DNA of 64,000 nucleotides from Xestospongia bergquistia. Its lineage: Eukaryota > Porifera > Demospongiae > Haplosclerida > Petrosiidae. Below are positions 46,568 to 57,989 of this stretch, one piece after another. The DNA lies in contig OZ014414.1 of NCBI GenBank assembly GCA_963965975.1, forward strand, positions 3,571,501 through 3,635,500. The letters are read 5' to 3'. The notes below the pieces were generated by a model, which saw only the letters and a program-made list of their open reading frames with translations, searched no databases and was not told the DNA's origin. Positions within the stretch are counted from its first letter, which is position 1; each line of letters begins with the position of its first letter. The position numbers and the translations under genes were made by a program.

Positions 46568-47091
46568 CTGCTAGTACTTAGTATCGGACATGTTCTCAGT
46601 CTCAAAAGGCAACCACTGTCAAGACTCCAAAGGGTAAGTTTGTCTGTTATCTTCCATTATTATTCATTATTAAATAATCTAGCCTCTAGTACTCGGTCTC
46701 TGAGATGTTCTCAGTCTCAAAAGGCAACCACTATCAAGACTCCAATAGGTCAGTTAGTCTGTTACCTTCTATGTTATTCATTGTTATAATAATTTAGCCT
46801 CTAGTACTCAATCTCAGACACGTTCTCAGTCCCAAAAGGCAACCACTGTCAAGTCTCCAATAGGTCAGTTTGTCCGTTATCATCTGTATTATTCATTGTT
46901 ATAATAATCTAGCCTCTAGTACTATGTTACGGACATGTTATCAGTCTCACAAGGCAACCACTGTCAAGTCTCCAATAGGTCAGTTTGTCTGTTATTTTGT
47001 ATTATTCATTGTAATAATAATCTAGCCTCTAGTACTCAGTCTCAGACACATTCTTAACGTCAAAAGACAACCATTGTTGAGTCTCCAATAG
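46568..47091 (+). repeat. Array of five 66-nt exons (115-bp period)
   Basis: Exons lie at 46568-46633, 46683-46748, 46798-46863, 46913-46978 and 47026-47091. Each is exactly 66 nt in phase 1, after (T)CTAG or TTTAG and before GTAAGT/GTCAGT/GTATAT. The consensus is ASSTQSQTRSQSQKATTVKS followed by PIG. Some copies have point stops (TTAG in the first, TAA in the fifth). The introns are duplicated as well. Confidence 0.85.
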
Positions 47092-47155
47092 GTATATATA
47101 ACATATATTGCTCACTTGCAATAATATTTTTTATAAAAAAGTACTGCATTTGTAG

Positions 47156-47313
47156 GCAGGGACAGTTTTGGCAGAATGTTTTATTGTGACAATGCAAATT
47201 GGTCAATTGGCTGATGATATTTTCAATGTGCTAATCTTAAGAGACAACCAAGAGGGACTTGGTGTTGTCCTACTTGTGATAATCTATCTAAACTAGATGA
47301 ACCTAACTCTTGA
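47156..47313 (+). pseudogene. PHD-finger-like terminal exon of the Tigger gene
   Basis: After TTTGTAG the exon continues the phase-1 frame as GRDSFGRMFYCDNANWSIG, then two adjacent TGA codons, then YFQCANLKRQPRGTWCCPTC and DNLSKLDEPNS*. The spacing of C, W and C-x2-C fits the end of a PHD finger (PRGxWxCPxC). Two Trp codons mutated to TGA, and a Cys mutated to Trp, would explain the damage. C-terminal zinc fingers are known in related invertebrate DDE transposases (from memory). Confidence 0.6.
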
Positions 47314-47729
47314 ATGTCATTTAATTAAACTTTTAATTAAGCACCTAAAAAACTGAGTACAAGTTTCAATATATGTTTGCATAATATAACACCTTGTTAG
47401 TTGGGATTGAACCTTTTAACTAGCTTTGCTTATTATAATGTACATGACCTACCTATAAGAGTTAGTGAATAACTATAGTCACACCCATCCAGCTGATTTC
47501 CTGAACAATGATTTGTTTTCATATAATAAAACTTAATTGTATGACTTTTACGATTCACTCATTAATTGATAAGAATGGCCATGGCTTTTGGCTGTAGACA
47601 ATATATTTAGATTATGAGGCTACTATAAATACAATCCATAATAAAAATGGATAAAACAAAAATTACCTATATGAGAAGAAGACATATTAGTAATTTAGCA
47701 TGATTCAGAACTAGGAAAATTAATAGATA

Positions 47730-48830
47730 TATCTGGTGTTTTAATAAAAACAGCTGCTCTATTAATAGGGTAAACTCCAGTGGTATGAAAATCACTTATA
47801 ACATTTTCCATTGTCATGCTTTGAGTCCAGGCACGTCAAAAAACCTGACAAAATGTAAACCTGGTGATAACCTTTCCAGGGTTTGAGCTTAAGTAATTAT
47901 GGCACTCCTCTCGCTGATATCTCTTTAAAATTGAAAAACATTCTTTATCAAGGGGCTGAGTCATGTGTGTAAAATGAGGTGGTAAACAAAACATAATTAT
48001 TCCTTCCTCTGCAGCTTTATTAATAACAGATGGTGTATAATGAGATGAATGTCCGTCTAACAATAAAAGCAATGGACAAAGTGGTGGAGTATGTGACAGA
48101 AAATGATGCCTGAACCACAGATCAAACAGTTCACCATCAACCCACCCACTCTCTGACAAGCCATACATTGACCCTGGCACCTCTCCTACAAACATTTCAG
48201 CCTTTAATGTCTTTCGGTCAAACACTATCATAGGTGGCAAGACATGGCCACTTGCACTACAGCAAGACAACACTTTAATTTGAGTTTTGTTACCGGTAGT
48301 AATGAATTGAGTATGTTTTTGCCCTTTCCGAGCAATGACTTTGGGAGGTGCTGGGTCTAGTGGCATACCAGTTTCATCACAGTTATATATTTGGCAAGGT
48401 TTGCTGTACAAGTCATTTTGATCTAATGTTTCTTCAAGAATATCAAAATAATGATCAAGTGCTTCAGGTGAGGTACACACGGCTCTAACATAGGAAAATT
48501 GTTCAGGATTTCTAAGAGATAATGATGGATGTCTTTTTTTAAAAGAGTCCCACCAACCGTATTATGGTGGTCCATTGACAGATACAAACATCACTTTTAC
48601 CGTGAGGCGATCATGTAAAGTACTTTTTGGTACATTGTATTCTTCAGCTGCTCTTCAGACAGACATACCACTCAATACTGCTTCATAAGCTTTAAGTAAA
48701 TTATGCTTTTCATAAAGCTTGTATTGTGAAGTGTGCTCAGATGTGCTTGATAGGAAAGGCTTATGGTTACTGCATGATCGAAAAGTTCTGTCAGCTAAAA
48801 GCAGATGTTGTTGAGATGACAGCTGTATTA
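47730..48830 (-). pseudogene. Tigger transposase, HTH and DDE core
   Basis: Near 48680 an HTH of Psq type (AAEEYNVPKSTLHDRL) is preceded by a stop. WWDSFKKRHPSLSLRNPEQF follows. From 48480 to 47836 it is open for 214 residues with all three catalytic Asp: QIYNCDETGMPLDP, LLLLLDGHSSHY and HMTQPLDKE. It then breaks after TRFTFCQVF, continues as FHTTGVYPINRAAV and stops near 47720. The core is well kept, but the N-terminus has stops and the C-terminus is missing on this strand. Confidence 0.85.
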
Positions 48831-49370
48831 GAAAATATTTTATTAATAAATAGCAACAGATAAATTAGTTATACACACAAATAATTTCAATTAGTTTAAC
48901 TTGTGTTTAACAAGTTGTCACTTTATTTATCCCATTATGCAATCTGGCCCACCTTACATCATTATGCTTTGATAAACCACAAGTTCACAGTGTCTTCAAA
49001 ACCAGCATAATTTCCGTTATCACATTGTTACAAACATACAAACATACAGACATACCACCCAAAACTGCTTCATTACAAATTACTCCACTCTAAATTCAAT
49101 TTAAGGAGTTAGCATTAACAGTTACAAACTAAAAGAATTCACTATTGAATTGACACAGACAACAGTGGTGAATAAATCAAGATCATTATAATAAACACAC
49201 TGTCTGATGTGATCATTTTAATTTGTAACTTCGACAGAAACAGATTGACTCACCATAACAAATCATGATAAAAAGTCAGGATAATTGCAGTTCTAGGCTG
49301 TGGTCGTAGCAAAGATCCAATTCAGACTCTCCAGAATAACAAAAAACAGTAGAAGTAGAGGAATAGTTGT

Positions 49371-49766
49371 AAATTTTATTGACTTTGTACTGCAAGTTGA
49401 AATAGAGAACTCTAACAACACGACTGAGTCAAGAGTGTCTCGACGTTTTCACTCAGCATGTGCCAACTCGTGTTTAAATACGGACGAATATACATGCTAC
49501 GCCTCCTAATTTGGGATCATGGAACACTGCCAAACCACTAATACATTTAAATGTTCTGTAGCAGAATCTTTAGAGGTTTAGTAAGACATTTGTTTACTGT
49601 TAGCTGCCAACAGTTTCGTTTCATCTTCAATTAAAAGAGCCAAATGTACGACAATAGAATATTTTATCCAAACTTAGACGGGTCCGAAAATCTTCGTTTT
49701 TTGATCGTTGTGGCTAAAAGCAAAGTTGAAAATGGCAGTTCTCCACATCTAGTGTTGCGGAAGTGG
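49371..49766 (-). repeat. Right long inverted arm of the Tigger element
   Basis: This is the reverse complement of 44538-44909 with scattered differences. The outer end is CTCCACATCTAGTGTT. Confidence 0.88.
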
Positions 49767-49769
49767 AGT

Positions 49770-50800
49770 TTAATCAACAAAACTGTAATGTTCCTGATTA
49801 AGAATTACTTCCTTAAATGGTTATTAACGTTAATATTATAACTATAGCTTTTGTGATGGTTTGTGTTGTCAAATTAAACTTTGATGTGCTGTTACAGACA
49901 AAATGTACAATATTTGAATTAAAAACCTCAAACGAGAACAGTCACATGATAATATGGAGAAGAACAGGGAAGCTAGTTGCCATTCCCTCTCTATATAACA
50001 AATTGAGAAACAGCTGCAACTTGACATTACCGTAGTTCTCTGAGTAAGCACCCACGGGGGCTTACAGTAATTTGAAAGGGGTGGGCACTTACAAGAGATT
50101 TTCAAAAACGGACACCATAAAAAAAAGTTAAGTATATGACAGTATATGCACTACACTATACTTATGTTTTCTACATGTTATAAGGCATCTTATTGTTGAT
50201 ATGTTATAAGATGGATATAAGTATTGTCTTATAACATTGTTTGTAATAAGTAGGAATAAACTAGAGTCATGTATCTTCCTTTGTAATAAGTATTGATTAT
50301 ATGAGTCTTATACTACAAAGCTTATAACTCTTGAGCATATAAGGATATAAAATACTTCTTATTTTGTTGGGTCATAATGTTGTAATCACACAAACTGATA
50401 TGTTTGATGAAAATCTATCATTTATTATGATTGTTGAATTACAAACCACTTTTTAAAGTAGATATTCATTAGCAAAAATGATCAAACTGTATTATACTTG
50501 AATAAGAGTAACAGAAACAGAAACATAGTCTATACAAAAATCAAATGTGAGAGAAACTCGTGAGGAAGATATAGCACAACGACACATAATTCTACTAATT
50601 GAGATGAAACTTGTACATTACTCATGATCAAATACAGTAGAACAAAGTACAACAGATGAATGTATATAATGCCTACAGAAATGATCACCATTCCATTGTA
50701 CATGAGCCAGAATATAAACTTTAGTAGTAGATGTGTTCAGAGATGATACAACAACTTCATGTTCAATAAATGACATTATTTGTCCTATTCGAATAGGTGC
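49770..50800. other. No gene; GC-richer patch at 50030-50105
   Basis: Mostly AT-rich. The patch with AAGCACCCACGGGGGCTTAC and GGGTGGGCACTTACAAGAG contrasts with its surroundings and looks like one end of a small DNA element. No partner end was found. Confidence 0.35.
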
Positions 50801-50829
50801 TTCGCTTCACCTTGAGTATCGATACCCAA

Positions 50830-52470
50830 AACATTTGACCATTTCGCAGCAATTGCAGTAGACTTTTGTGAACGACAATGAACAGGAGACAAGGCACTGA
50901 TGAATTTTTTTAGCATCAAGTTCCGACACAGTACATGAAAAACTCTTTATTTCTTGCATTATTAAAAGATCTTGTGCTTTTGACTGACCTAGTGAATTAT
51001 AATCACTCTTAGTTTTCAATTAATCTGTTCACATACAGCTGATAGAAAGTCATCCTAATGGCTCGTTAAAGTACTTATATGTTTGACACTCTGCATTCCT
51101 AAAAACTTGAAAAACAAATATTTTTGTGGCAAAATCCAAGACATGATAACACCTTCCATTATGCCATTGTAGGGTTCGTATGGAAAGCAACAGAAAGATG
51201 AGAATGGACCAAACTCTAATAAGCGATCTCTTCAGTGGCAAGACATGTGCATATTTGGCATGCAGTAGTCAGGTCCATACATAGTTTCAAACAATTTACA
51301 AAACTCTACTGGCAGTATATGACCTTGGTCAATTTGAGTTACAGAAATAATAGGCTGGGAAAGGATAGAACAACTCTCAACAAGCAAACACCAATATTTA
51401 TAATGTGCATCATCAATAACTCTGTAAAGAGGAAAAAATGAATATATTAATATCTAATTTTTCCACTTATTTGCAGTAAATGAAGCAAAACCTGATTCAA
51501 ATTTACAAGGAATGCATCCTATCTTAGAAGGAGGAATAATCAAATCAACTTTTTCCTGTAGCAAGATGAAGTGACTGGCATAAAGAACACCTTTCTTTTT
51601 CCATGTCTGAATAGTATCCTAGAAATATACAATGTATAGGATCAATTATATGACAACGTACTACATTAAAGTGAGGAATTAACAAAAGTTCAGAGTATTT
51701 AACACCACATTCACGCCAATTAGCTGTACAATCAGAACTTGTATGAGCTTCTTGACACTTCAAAGCTTTAGATTTATGTATGTTTATATCTCGAGCTTAG
51801 TTCCAAATGTTGATGTCACAAACTCTTTCATGCACTTTGAGTAACCAAAAGTATCATTAAAATTAGAAAATCTGCAAACTTTTCAAGCTGCAGGAAGATC
51901 ACATGCAACACATGCTAGAGTACCTCCCAAGGTTGTCAAACCGAGAAGAGTGGAAGTGTTTCCAAATGTAACACCATCACACAATAACTGCAACTCTCTA
52001 ACCATTGTTTTAGAAAAAAGTATTTATATGCTGCTTTGGTTCATTAGGGCCAAGTATCATTCCAACTAAAATCATGTTTTCTTTCTTTAAAACGTTCCTT
52101 TCTGGGTAGATTAAGAACACAGAGGTAAATGGCACCAACGATTGAACCAATCAACATTGAGACTTAAGCATTAATAATTATTTGGAAGGGCAAGAAATTG
52201 TCTATCATTAATACATTTAGTTCATTCCATACCCTTCCATCATATATATCTCTTAAAATACATTCCTGCACTCGGGTTCTCCAACTATCACATCTTTCAA
52301 GGAAACCCTTCGATGTGCCATTTCTTTTAATGAACTCACAATTAATACTATGATAAACAGACACTTTTCTTGGTGCAAGTTTATACCTTTTGCAATTTTA
52401 ACCATTTTCATTAGCACTTCATTACAAGCTTTATACACCTACTCAGATGAGGATGATTTTGAAACTGTAT
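50830..52470 (-). pseudogene. CACTA (En/Spm, tnp2-type) transposase remnant
   Basis: Read on the minus strand through many frame changes: LRDIYDGRVWNELNVL and IGSIVGAIYLCVLNLPRKER (52350-52080), LQLLCDGVTFGN, CVACDLPAA, YSKCMKEFVTSTFG (52010-51800), LLLIPHFNVVRCHIIDPIHC and IFLGYYSDMEK (51700-51600), and GHILPVEFCKLFETMYGPDY and CMPNMHMSCH (51330-51240). These match the order of tnp2-type transposases as I know them. Stops and frameshifts throughout; no TIRs seen. Confidence 0.72.
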
Positions 52471-52880
52471 AAAACAGCACCTTTTAGATTCTTGCTCTCC
52501 GTGATTGTCAATGATGCAGGTAGGCTTGTATAGATGTAGCGAAGTTTTACTATTACTGTTGTTATGTTGTTGTCATAATTTAAGTAAGTTTTGATAATTG
52601 AGTCTTAGTAAATATTAATGTTAATTTTTTCTCATTATTATTGCCTGTCAGGTCATTTAGTGTATATGCATGTATGTTTATAATATGCATGTACATATAA
52701 GTTTTGTTAAACAGCATTAGCAATAGATTAATATTAATTACTGTTTTATTATATGTTTGTAGTATAGCATTTTGGTCTCAGATCAGAATACACAAATTAT
52801 AATTCTTAAGGGTATGGTTATTAAGCTACCACCTTCACTTATTGATTATGCTTACATATGTAAATTTTCACAAGTCTTAT
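52471..52880. other. No gene seen
   Basis: AT-rich sequence downstream of the tnp2-type remnant; nothing supported. Confidence 0.4.
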
Positions 52881-52884
52881 GCTC

Positions 52885-53130
52885 TGTTGTACAAAGATTA
52901 CTGGCAACCTGGTCAAACTTTACTCAACTCTTCTCCTGATTCACCTGACAAGCTATCTACCTCTTCCCATCAGCAGCGGACCAATGACAACAGCATAGTT
53001 ATAGATACTCTTCCAAGGTTTTAGGCTAGCATGGAAAAGCAGCTTACTGAAGTTTGTAGCAAACTTGGAAATATTCATGAAAGAATGGACAACTTTGAGC
53101 AGTGCAAAAGTAACTGGAAGATGAAATAAA
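52885..53130 (+). pseudogene. Coiled-coil ORF remnant
   Basis: YWQPGQTLLNSSPDSPDKLS continues to IVIDTLPRF and a stop. In the same frame it goes on with MEKQLTEVCSKLGNIHERMD and another stop. The heptad pattern suggests a coiled coil of a transposon-associated protein. The family is not recognised. Confidence 0.35.
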
Positions 53131-53482
53131 ATCAAGTATATCTGTTTTAAGTTCAAGTTTTAAGTGTACAAAAGATATTAAACCAAGGTTTCATGGCACT
53201 CTAAGTAGACCAGATTGATTTGTTAATTAAGGGATGGTACCAGTTACTGGTACATCAGAGTTATATAATACATATAGAACATGTGGGCCAAAATATGTAA
53301 TGTTAGGTTTGAGTGAAAGAAATGACAGTTCAGTTAATTGTAATTTATTAATTTTATATAATTTTGACAACAACATAACTAATAACTGTATTAAGTTATA
53401 GTTAGTATATCCAAACATTAAGTCATTATTAATTAATTAATCATTATTATTGATATTATCTATAATTTGTTGGTTCATGTAG

Positions 53483-53539
53483 GAGTAACTGAGAAACTTC
53501 AATTTAGTCTTGATCCTGACGCTGAAATATCTGATTCAG
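53483..53539 (+). CDS. Linker exon, paralogue of 1338-1400
   Basis: This is a 57-nt open exon between GTAG and CAG|GTAATT, in the same phase as 1338-1400 and with the same EISDS end (VTEKLQFSLDPDAEISDS). The flanking intron matches 1060-1440. No GTPase exon follows before the Death exon at 54601, so the gene unit is incomplete. Confidence 0.5.
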
Positions 53540-54600
53540 GTAATTTAATTTCTACATAATATGTCAAATCATTATGTTAACTGTTACACTGGACATTTAC
53601 TGTAGTATTATAATTATAGCTTCTTCCCAGCACTAACTGATAGTTTTATATTATCATAGTAAACAATGTGAGTAATAACAAAGGTCCTATAAGACTATTA
53701 GTATTTTATTAGAAACAAATGCTCATGTAAGAGGATGTATATTAGTTAATTTACTAGTCATACCAGGTAGTGCCTTAATTGTTTTTAAGCAAAAAATATT
53801 CTTTCACTTGTTTTGATCTTTAAAAAGGAGTGATGTTCCTACAATACCAAGTATCATTGGTACATTTTGATATGATCCCAACTCAAGAGATATACACATT
53901 CCTTAGTGCTAAATATTCATACTAACTGTAGTACATCAATCATGGAATTATCAATTCATTAACCTAGTGCATACATATCTCTAAACACTAGTGTGTCACT
54001 GGAAAAAAAAATAGTGTGTAACTCTACCAGGACCATTACTTATAACATCCTCAACAAATACTTGTTTTTTCTTCTCATACTCACTTGTCAATATTTCAAG
54101 GACAGCATGTGAATCTTTCCAAGTTGTATCAGTGATTCCTAAACACAAGACCTTACAACTTTACAATATTAATATTAGTATATGACAACAGTTAACACAC
54201 AAATTACTACTTTACTTGTTAACATGTATACATAAACAAGTCACACCCTAAAGTGACTAATATCCAGTATTAATAAAAACTTTTACCAAATATTCTATTT
54301 ATAGCCCAATGACAAACCATTGCATTATAAGTAGTAAATTTGTTATATCAGTGTCAGTGAAGTCATTTTATGATAAATAGTAAATGTTATTAACAGTAGA
54401 AGAATAACAGTACATGTAGATGTCCTAGTTAATTGTATAAATATAATTACAATTTTATATTCCAACTTTCTATGTTACCATGAACATTAATTGATAATTG
54501 AAGTTTACATTTGTCAACACTCAATGAATATCACATACATTTAGACATTCATTAATTTATAATATGAAAGTTTGTTATAATTATTTTGTTGTTATCACAG
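53540..54600 (+). other. Duplicated intron sequence
   Basis: Blocks match 1400-2350 and 22080-23040. No exon. Confidence 0.55.
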
Positions 54601-54893
54601 ATATTACCAGTATATTAAAGGAGACTCCTAATGAAGATGAATTATTCATTTTTTATGTGTTATTAGTCACAAATGGTATGATATTGGATTATTATTACAA
54701 GTACGTCGCAATGTTTTGAATTATTTAAAACAAAGTGAGGGCTTCAGCTTTGTTAAACTCAAGAAAGTAATCAAGATCTTGAAAGACACAAAATCATCCT
54801 CTTTTACTTGGCAAACAGTGACTACTGCTATGGAGAGTCCTGTTATTAATAACAAGGAGGTAGCTGATAAGATATGTCACTATCTTCACTTTA
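54601..54893 (+). pseudogene. Death-domain exon, broken (paralogue of 15313-15600)
   Basis: Between ATCACAG and TTTA|GTAAGT. It starts DITSILKETPNEDELF, hits a TGA after YKYVAMF, and continues in another frame with INIL-type helix, KDTKSSSFTWQTVTTAMESP and DKICHYLHF. The Trp and Ser-Phe-x-Trp positions match 15313-15600. It is frameshifted. Confidence 0.75.
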
Positions 54894-54950
54894 GTAAGTT
54901 TTTATTATTAAGTAATGAGATTTTTTTATTAATACTGTCATTGTTAATAA

Positions 54951-56040
54951 AATGTATAGTGCACACTTTTGAAACACACAATTTTATCATTCTGTTGTAA
55001 AGACTTTGATATAGTTTTCTCTACATCACAACACACATGTAGTATGTAGTACTGGTATTTAGAATGAACTTATTGCATTTTAGAGTGTGTTTATCTTACA
55101 ATATGTCTCATAGCATATACACACATCGAATCAATATATTGACTTGATAGTAATTCTTACCTGTTTGGTTCACTGATCAGCTAGAGATTCCAACTTGGCT
55201 TGATAGCAATAGTTGTTAATTTTACACAGATTATTATATTCCAAATTGAACAGTGCTGTTTAAGCTTATGGTAAAGTTTTGATTATAGTATTAGACTCTA
55301 TTTAATGGCAAATTTTGTTGCAACAGCCTGTTTTGATAAAAGAGGAAGGCCTCACAAGAATGCCACTATAATTTATTATCAGTCCACTGAACATTCATCA
55401 AATTTATTCTTTAAATCTCAGTCTTTGTTTGCTCCATGCTTTCAGGAGTATTGTCTTCCATGTCCAAAATTGTCTTAAGTTGCATAAATTTTGATATTAC
55501 TGACCTATTTATTACTAACCATTTCAACTTTTCACAGTGTTTATTATAATAAATTCACCAATTTATAGAAAATAGAAACACAGACAGCAATTTCATCAAA
55601 TTGATTGTTATAATTTTGGAAATTATAGCCTTTAAATGATTATATAAGAACTTATATACCACTCTTGGAAGTGTATTTTTTGGTCTGAATTAGAGCAATC
55701 TAATTTGTTAATCAAGTCATAGTGTTTATTCTGATCTTTATTGTCAAAAAATAGAGGTGTCCAGTACTACCACATTTTGTCATTTGTATTAACTAAGTAG
55801 TACCTAAGACTGGATCAATGTCAACATTGAGTATTCTTAAAATTGATACTGGATGTGTTTAGCATATGTATGTCCTTTAATACTAAGTATTACTGATATA
55901 TTATGATATGACTCCAACTCAAGAATTGTGCACATTCCTTACTAACTGTAGTACATCATAGAATGATTAATTCATTATTCTAGTGCGTACATATCTCTAA
56001 ACGCTATTTTCACTTATTTCAATCAATTATGTACATTGTT
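54951..56040 (+). other. Duplicated flank matching the left end of the window
   Basis: 54951-55680 matches about 1-1040 (including the AAGCCC/AGGAAGGCCT patch at about 55340 and 710). 55740-56010 matches the 1570-1870 intron. No exon. Confidence 0.6.
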
Positions 56041-56166
56041 ATTATGTTGTTGTAGAATTTAATGAGTTTTTGAAAATTCTAAATGATCAGTTCAGTAACG
56101 AGCAAGCTAAGTCTCCTGCTAGTGAATTGGTTGCAAAGAATATCAGAAAGGAATGATCACCTTCTT

Positions 56167-56502
56167 ATGGAAGCCCTTGGCGACATTTCGCACTCATGTT
56201 CGTGTTCATGTGCGGACATTCCAATTCCTTTTTCCAATTTCAATATAACGGGATTATACGGAGTTTTAATGTCCGTTCTCTGCTTTCCTAAATAATAGAC
56301 CTACAATATACAACCAAAATCAAGGACCCAATCTAACTGGAAACATCTCGCTGACGCTTGATTCTAAGAGATGGCTCGTGGTATTCATGCTTCGCATTTT
56401 ATTAAGTAACAAGAAAAGCCTAGAAATGGCGCATATACAAACATGCAATATTCGCGCACATAAATGCGAACATGAGTGCGAAATGTCGCCAAGGGCTTCC
56501 AT
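56167..56502. mobile_element. Foldback/MITE with ~48-bp inverted arms
   Basis: ATGGAAGCCCTTGGCGACAT at 56167 is the exact complement of the end at 56502. The arms extend about 48 bp with a small insertion. The 240-bp centre is GC-richer than its surroundings, and TA dinucleotides flank both ends. The overlapping ORFs on both strands are a by-product. Confidence 0.7.
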
Positions 56503-56777
56503 ACTTTCTGCTACTGTTCCACCTAATGATGCACCAAAATGGGCAATAAAAACTAATACTGGTGAACATAGTAATTATTATGTAATGATCACTTTGTACT
56601 CTTAGGTTGCCAGAAGTGTAACTCCCACTATATTTATGGTAGTCATTATATCTTACTGTAGCTGTTTGTGTGAACTACATAATTATATTTCTTAAATGAA
56701 TTAAGGTATATTACTTGATTCATACGTTTTGATCATTTATGAAAATTACAATATCTATCATCTATTGGGACTCATTA

Positions 56778-56778
<1 letters not shown>

Positions 56779-56824
<46 letters not shown>

Positions 56825-56833
56825 ATATATATA
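56779..56833. repeat. TA microsatellite
   Basis: About 27 TA units with one TTTA interruption. Confidence 0.93.
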
Positions 56834-56839
56834 TCATGT

Positions 56840-57880
56840 ATCACTTCATAGTACGAGGTAAATGTCATGAACTTTTACACTTACTAAATTTTTTTCTTTG
56901 TAGCTACACAATGATAATTATGATACACTTGACAACACCAATGTAGGTTATTTGATGCATCATAGCTGTTAATTTTCATCTCTTATATAGTTGTGCTTGA
57001 GGCTCAAATTTGCTGTTAAACAGAATAGAACTCAGCATTGCATCTTAATTGATTATAGACTGTATACATAAACTCAAATTCTTTTCAATAAAAGATTGTT
57101 GCAATGTAATATATGATGACCTTTATTTAATGTACATAAAGTTTACAAAGAAGATGCTTTGTCCAAATCAGTTCATCTACTGTAGTCTGCAGATGTAGAA
57201 ATGCCAAGTGTCAACCATTGTAAACTATGGTGTAAACTAGAGTTTATATTATAGATTACAGTACTGTTTGCAAAGTATTTTGGCCCTGTGTTTTTCATGC
57301 ACTGTTCCAGGATTTTGTAATCCTAGGTCCTAAATTTCCATATACCTTATACATAATAATAAATAAGTATAGTTATCCAAACTCTAATAATTGAATAAGC
57401 TATTATCTTGATCTTTGTAGCTGCAAATATGTCAGTGTATATTACCAACGAAGTCAACAATAGTTCTTAGAAAGAGAGAGAGAGAGAGGAGTCATCATAT
57501 ACATGTACACTTACAGTGTAAGTGCAATACCTGACAATTTTAATTTACTTTCTGTCGTTTGTTAGTAAATCCTTGTAGAACAATTGATATATTATTGTTG
57601 TACTTTATATTACTTGTATTGAAAATCATTTTCATCAATCTTTATATGTGTTTCTTTTACAAGGAAATTTAGAGATTTCTTATGATTGGAAATATTGTAC
57701 ACAGCATAATTCCATTTAATGGAAACTTAAGATGAAATTTGAAGATTCAACAGTGTTTCTATAATTTTATATTTATGTATACATAATGTAAATTTATTTG
57801 AATTATAAACTTTCCAAAGATTTCATTTATTGAAATAAAAAGTGAAAACTATAGATACAATTATAATAGGTAATTATAAG
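56840..57880. other. No gene; inverted duplicate of 43.1 kb region inside
   Basis: 57470-57640 is an inverted match to 43110-43262, with a GA microsatellite at its left edge. Otherwise AT-rich without exons. Confidence 0.5.
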
Positions 57881-57989
57881 TGATATATAAAATAAGCAAT
57901 ATAAACACAAAGGTAGCAGTATCAATGATAACTTGTCTCACTTTCATTCAATTGAATGCTCATGTTAGCAATCTTCATTTTCTGGACAA

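Larger units (their letters stand above)
44428..49766. mobile_element. Rearranged Tigger-type transposon with facing halves
   Basis: Inverted arms of about 370 bp (44538-44909 and 49371-49766) enclose two transposase parts pointing towards each other. The plus-strand part (44950-47313) holds the end of the DDE core and the C-terminal exons. The minus-strand part (48830-47730) holds the HTH and the DDE core. They overlap by about 440 bp of the core as an inverted duplication. Left of 44538 an extra 110 bp matches 8492-8600. Confidence 0.75.
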
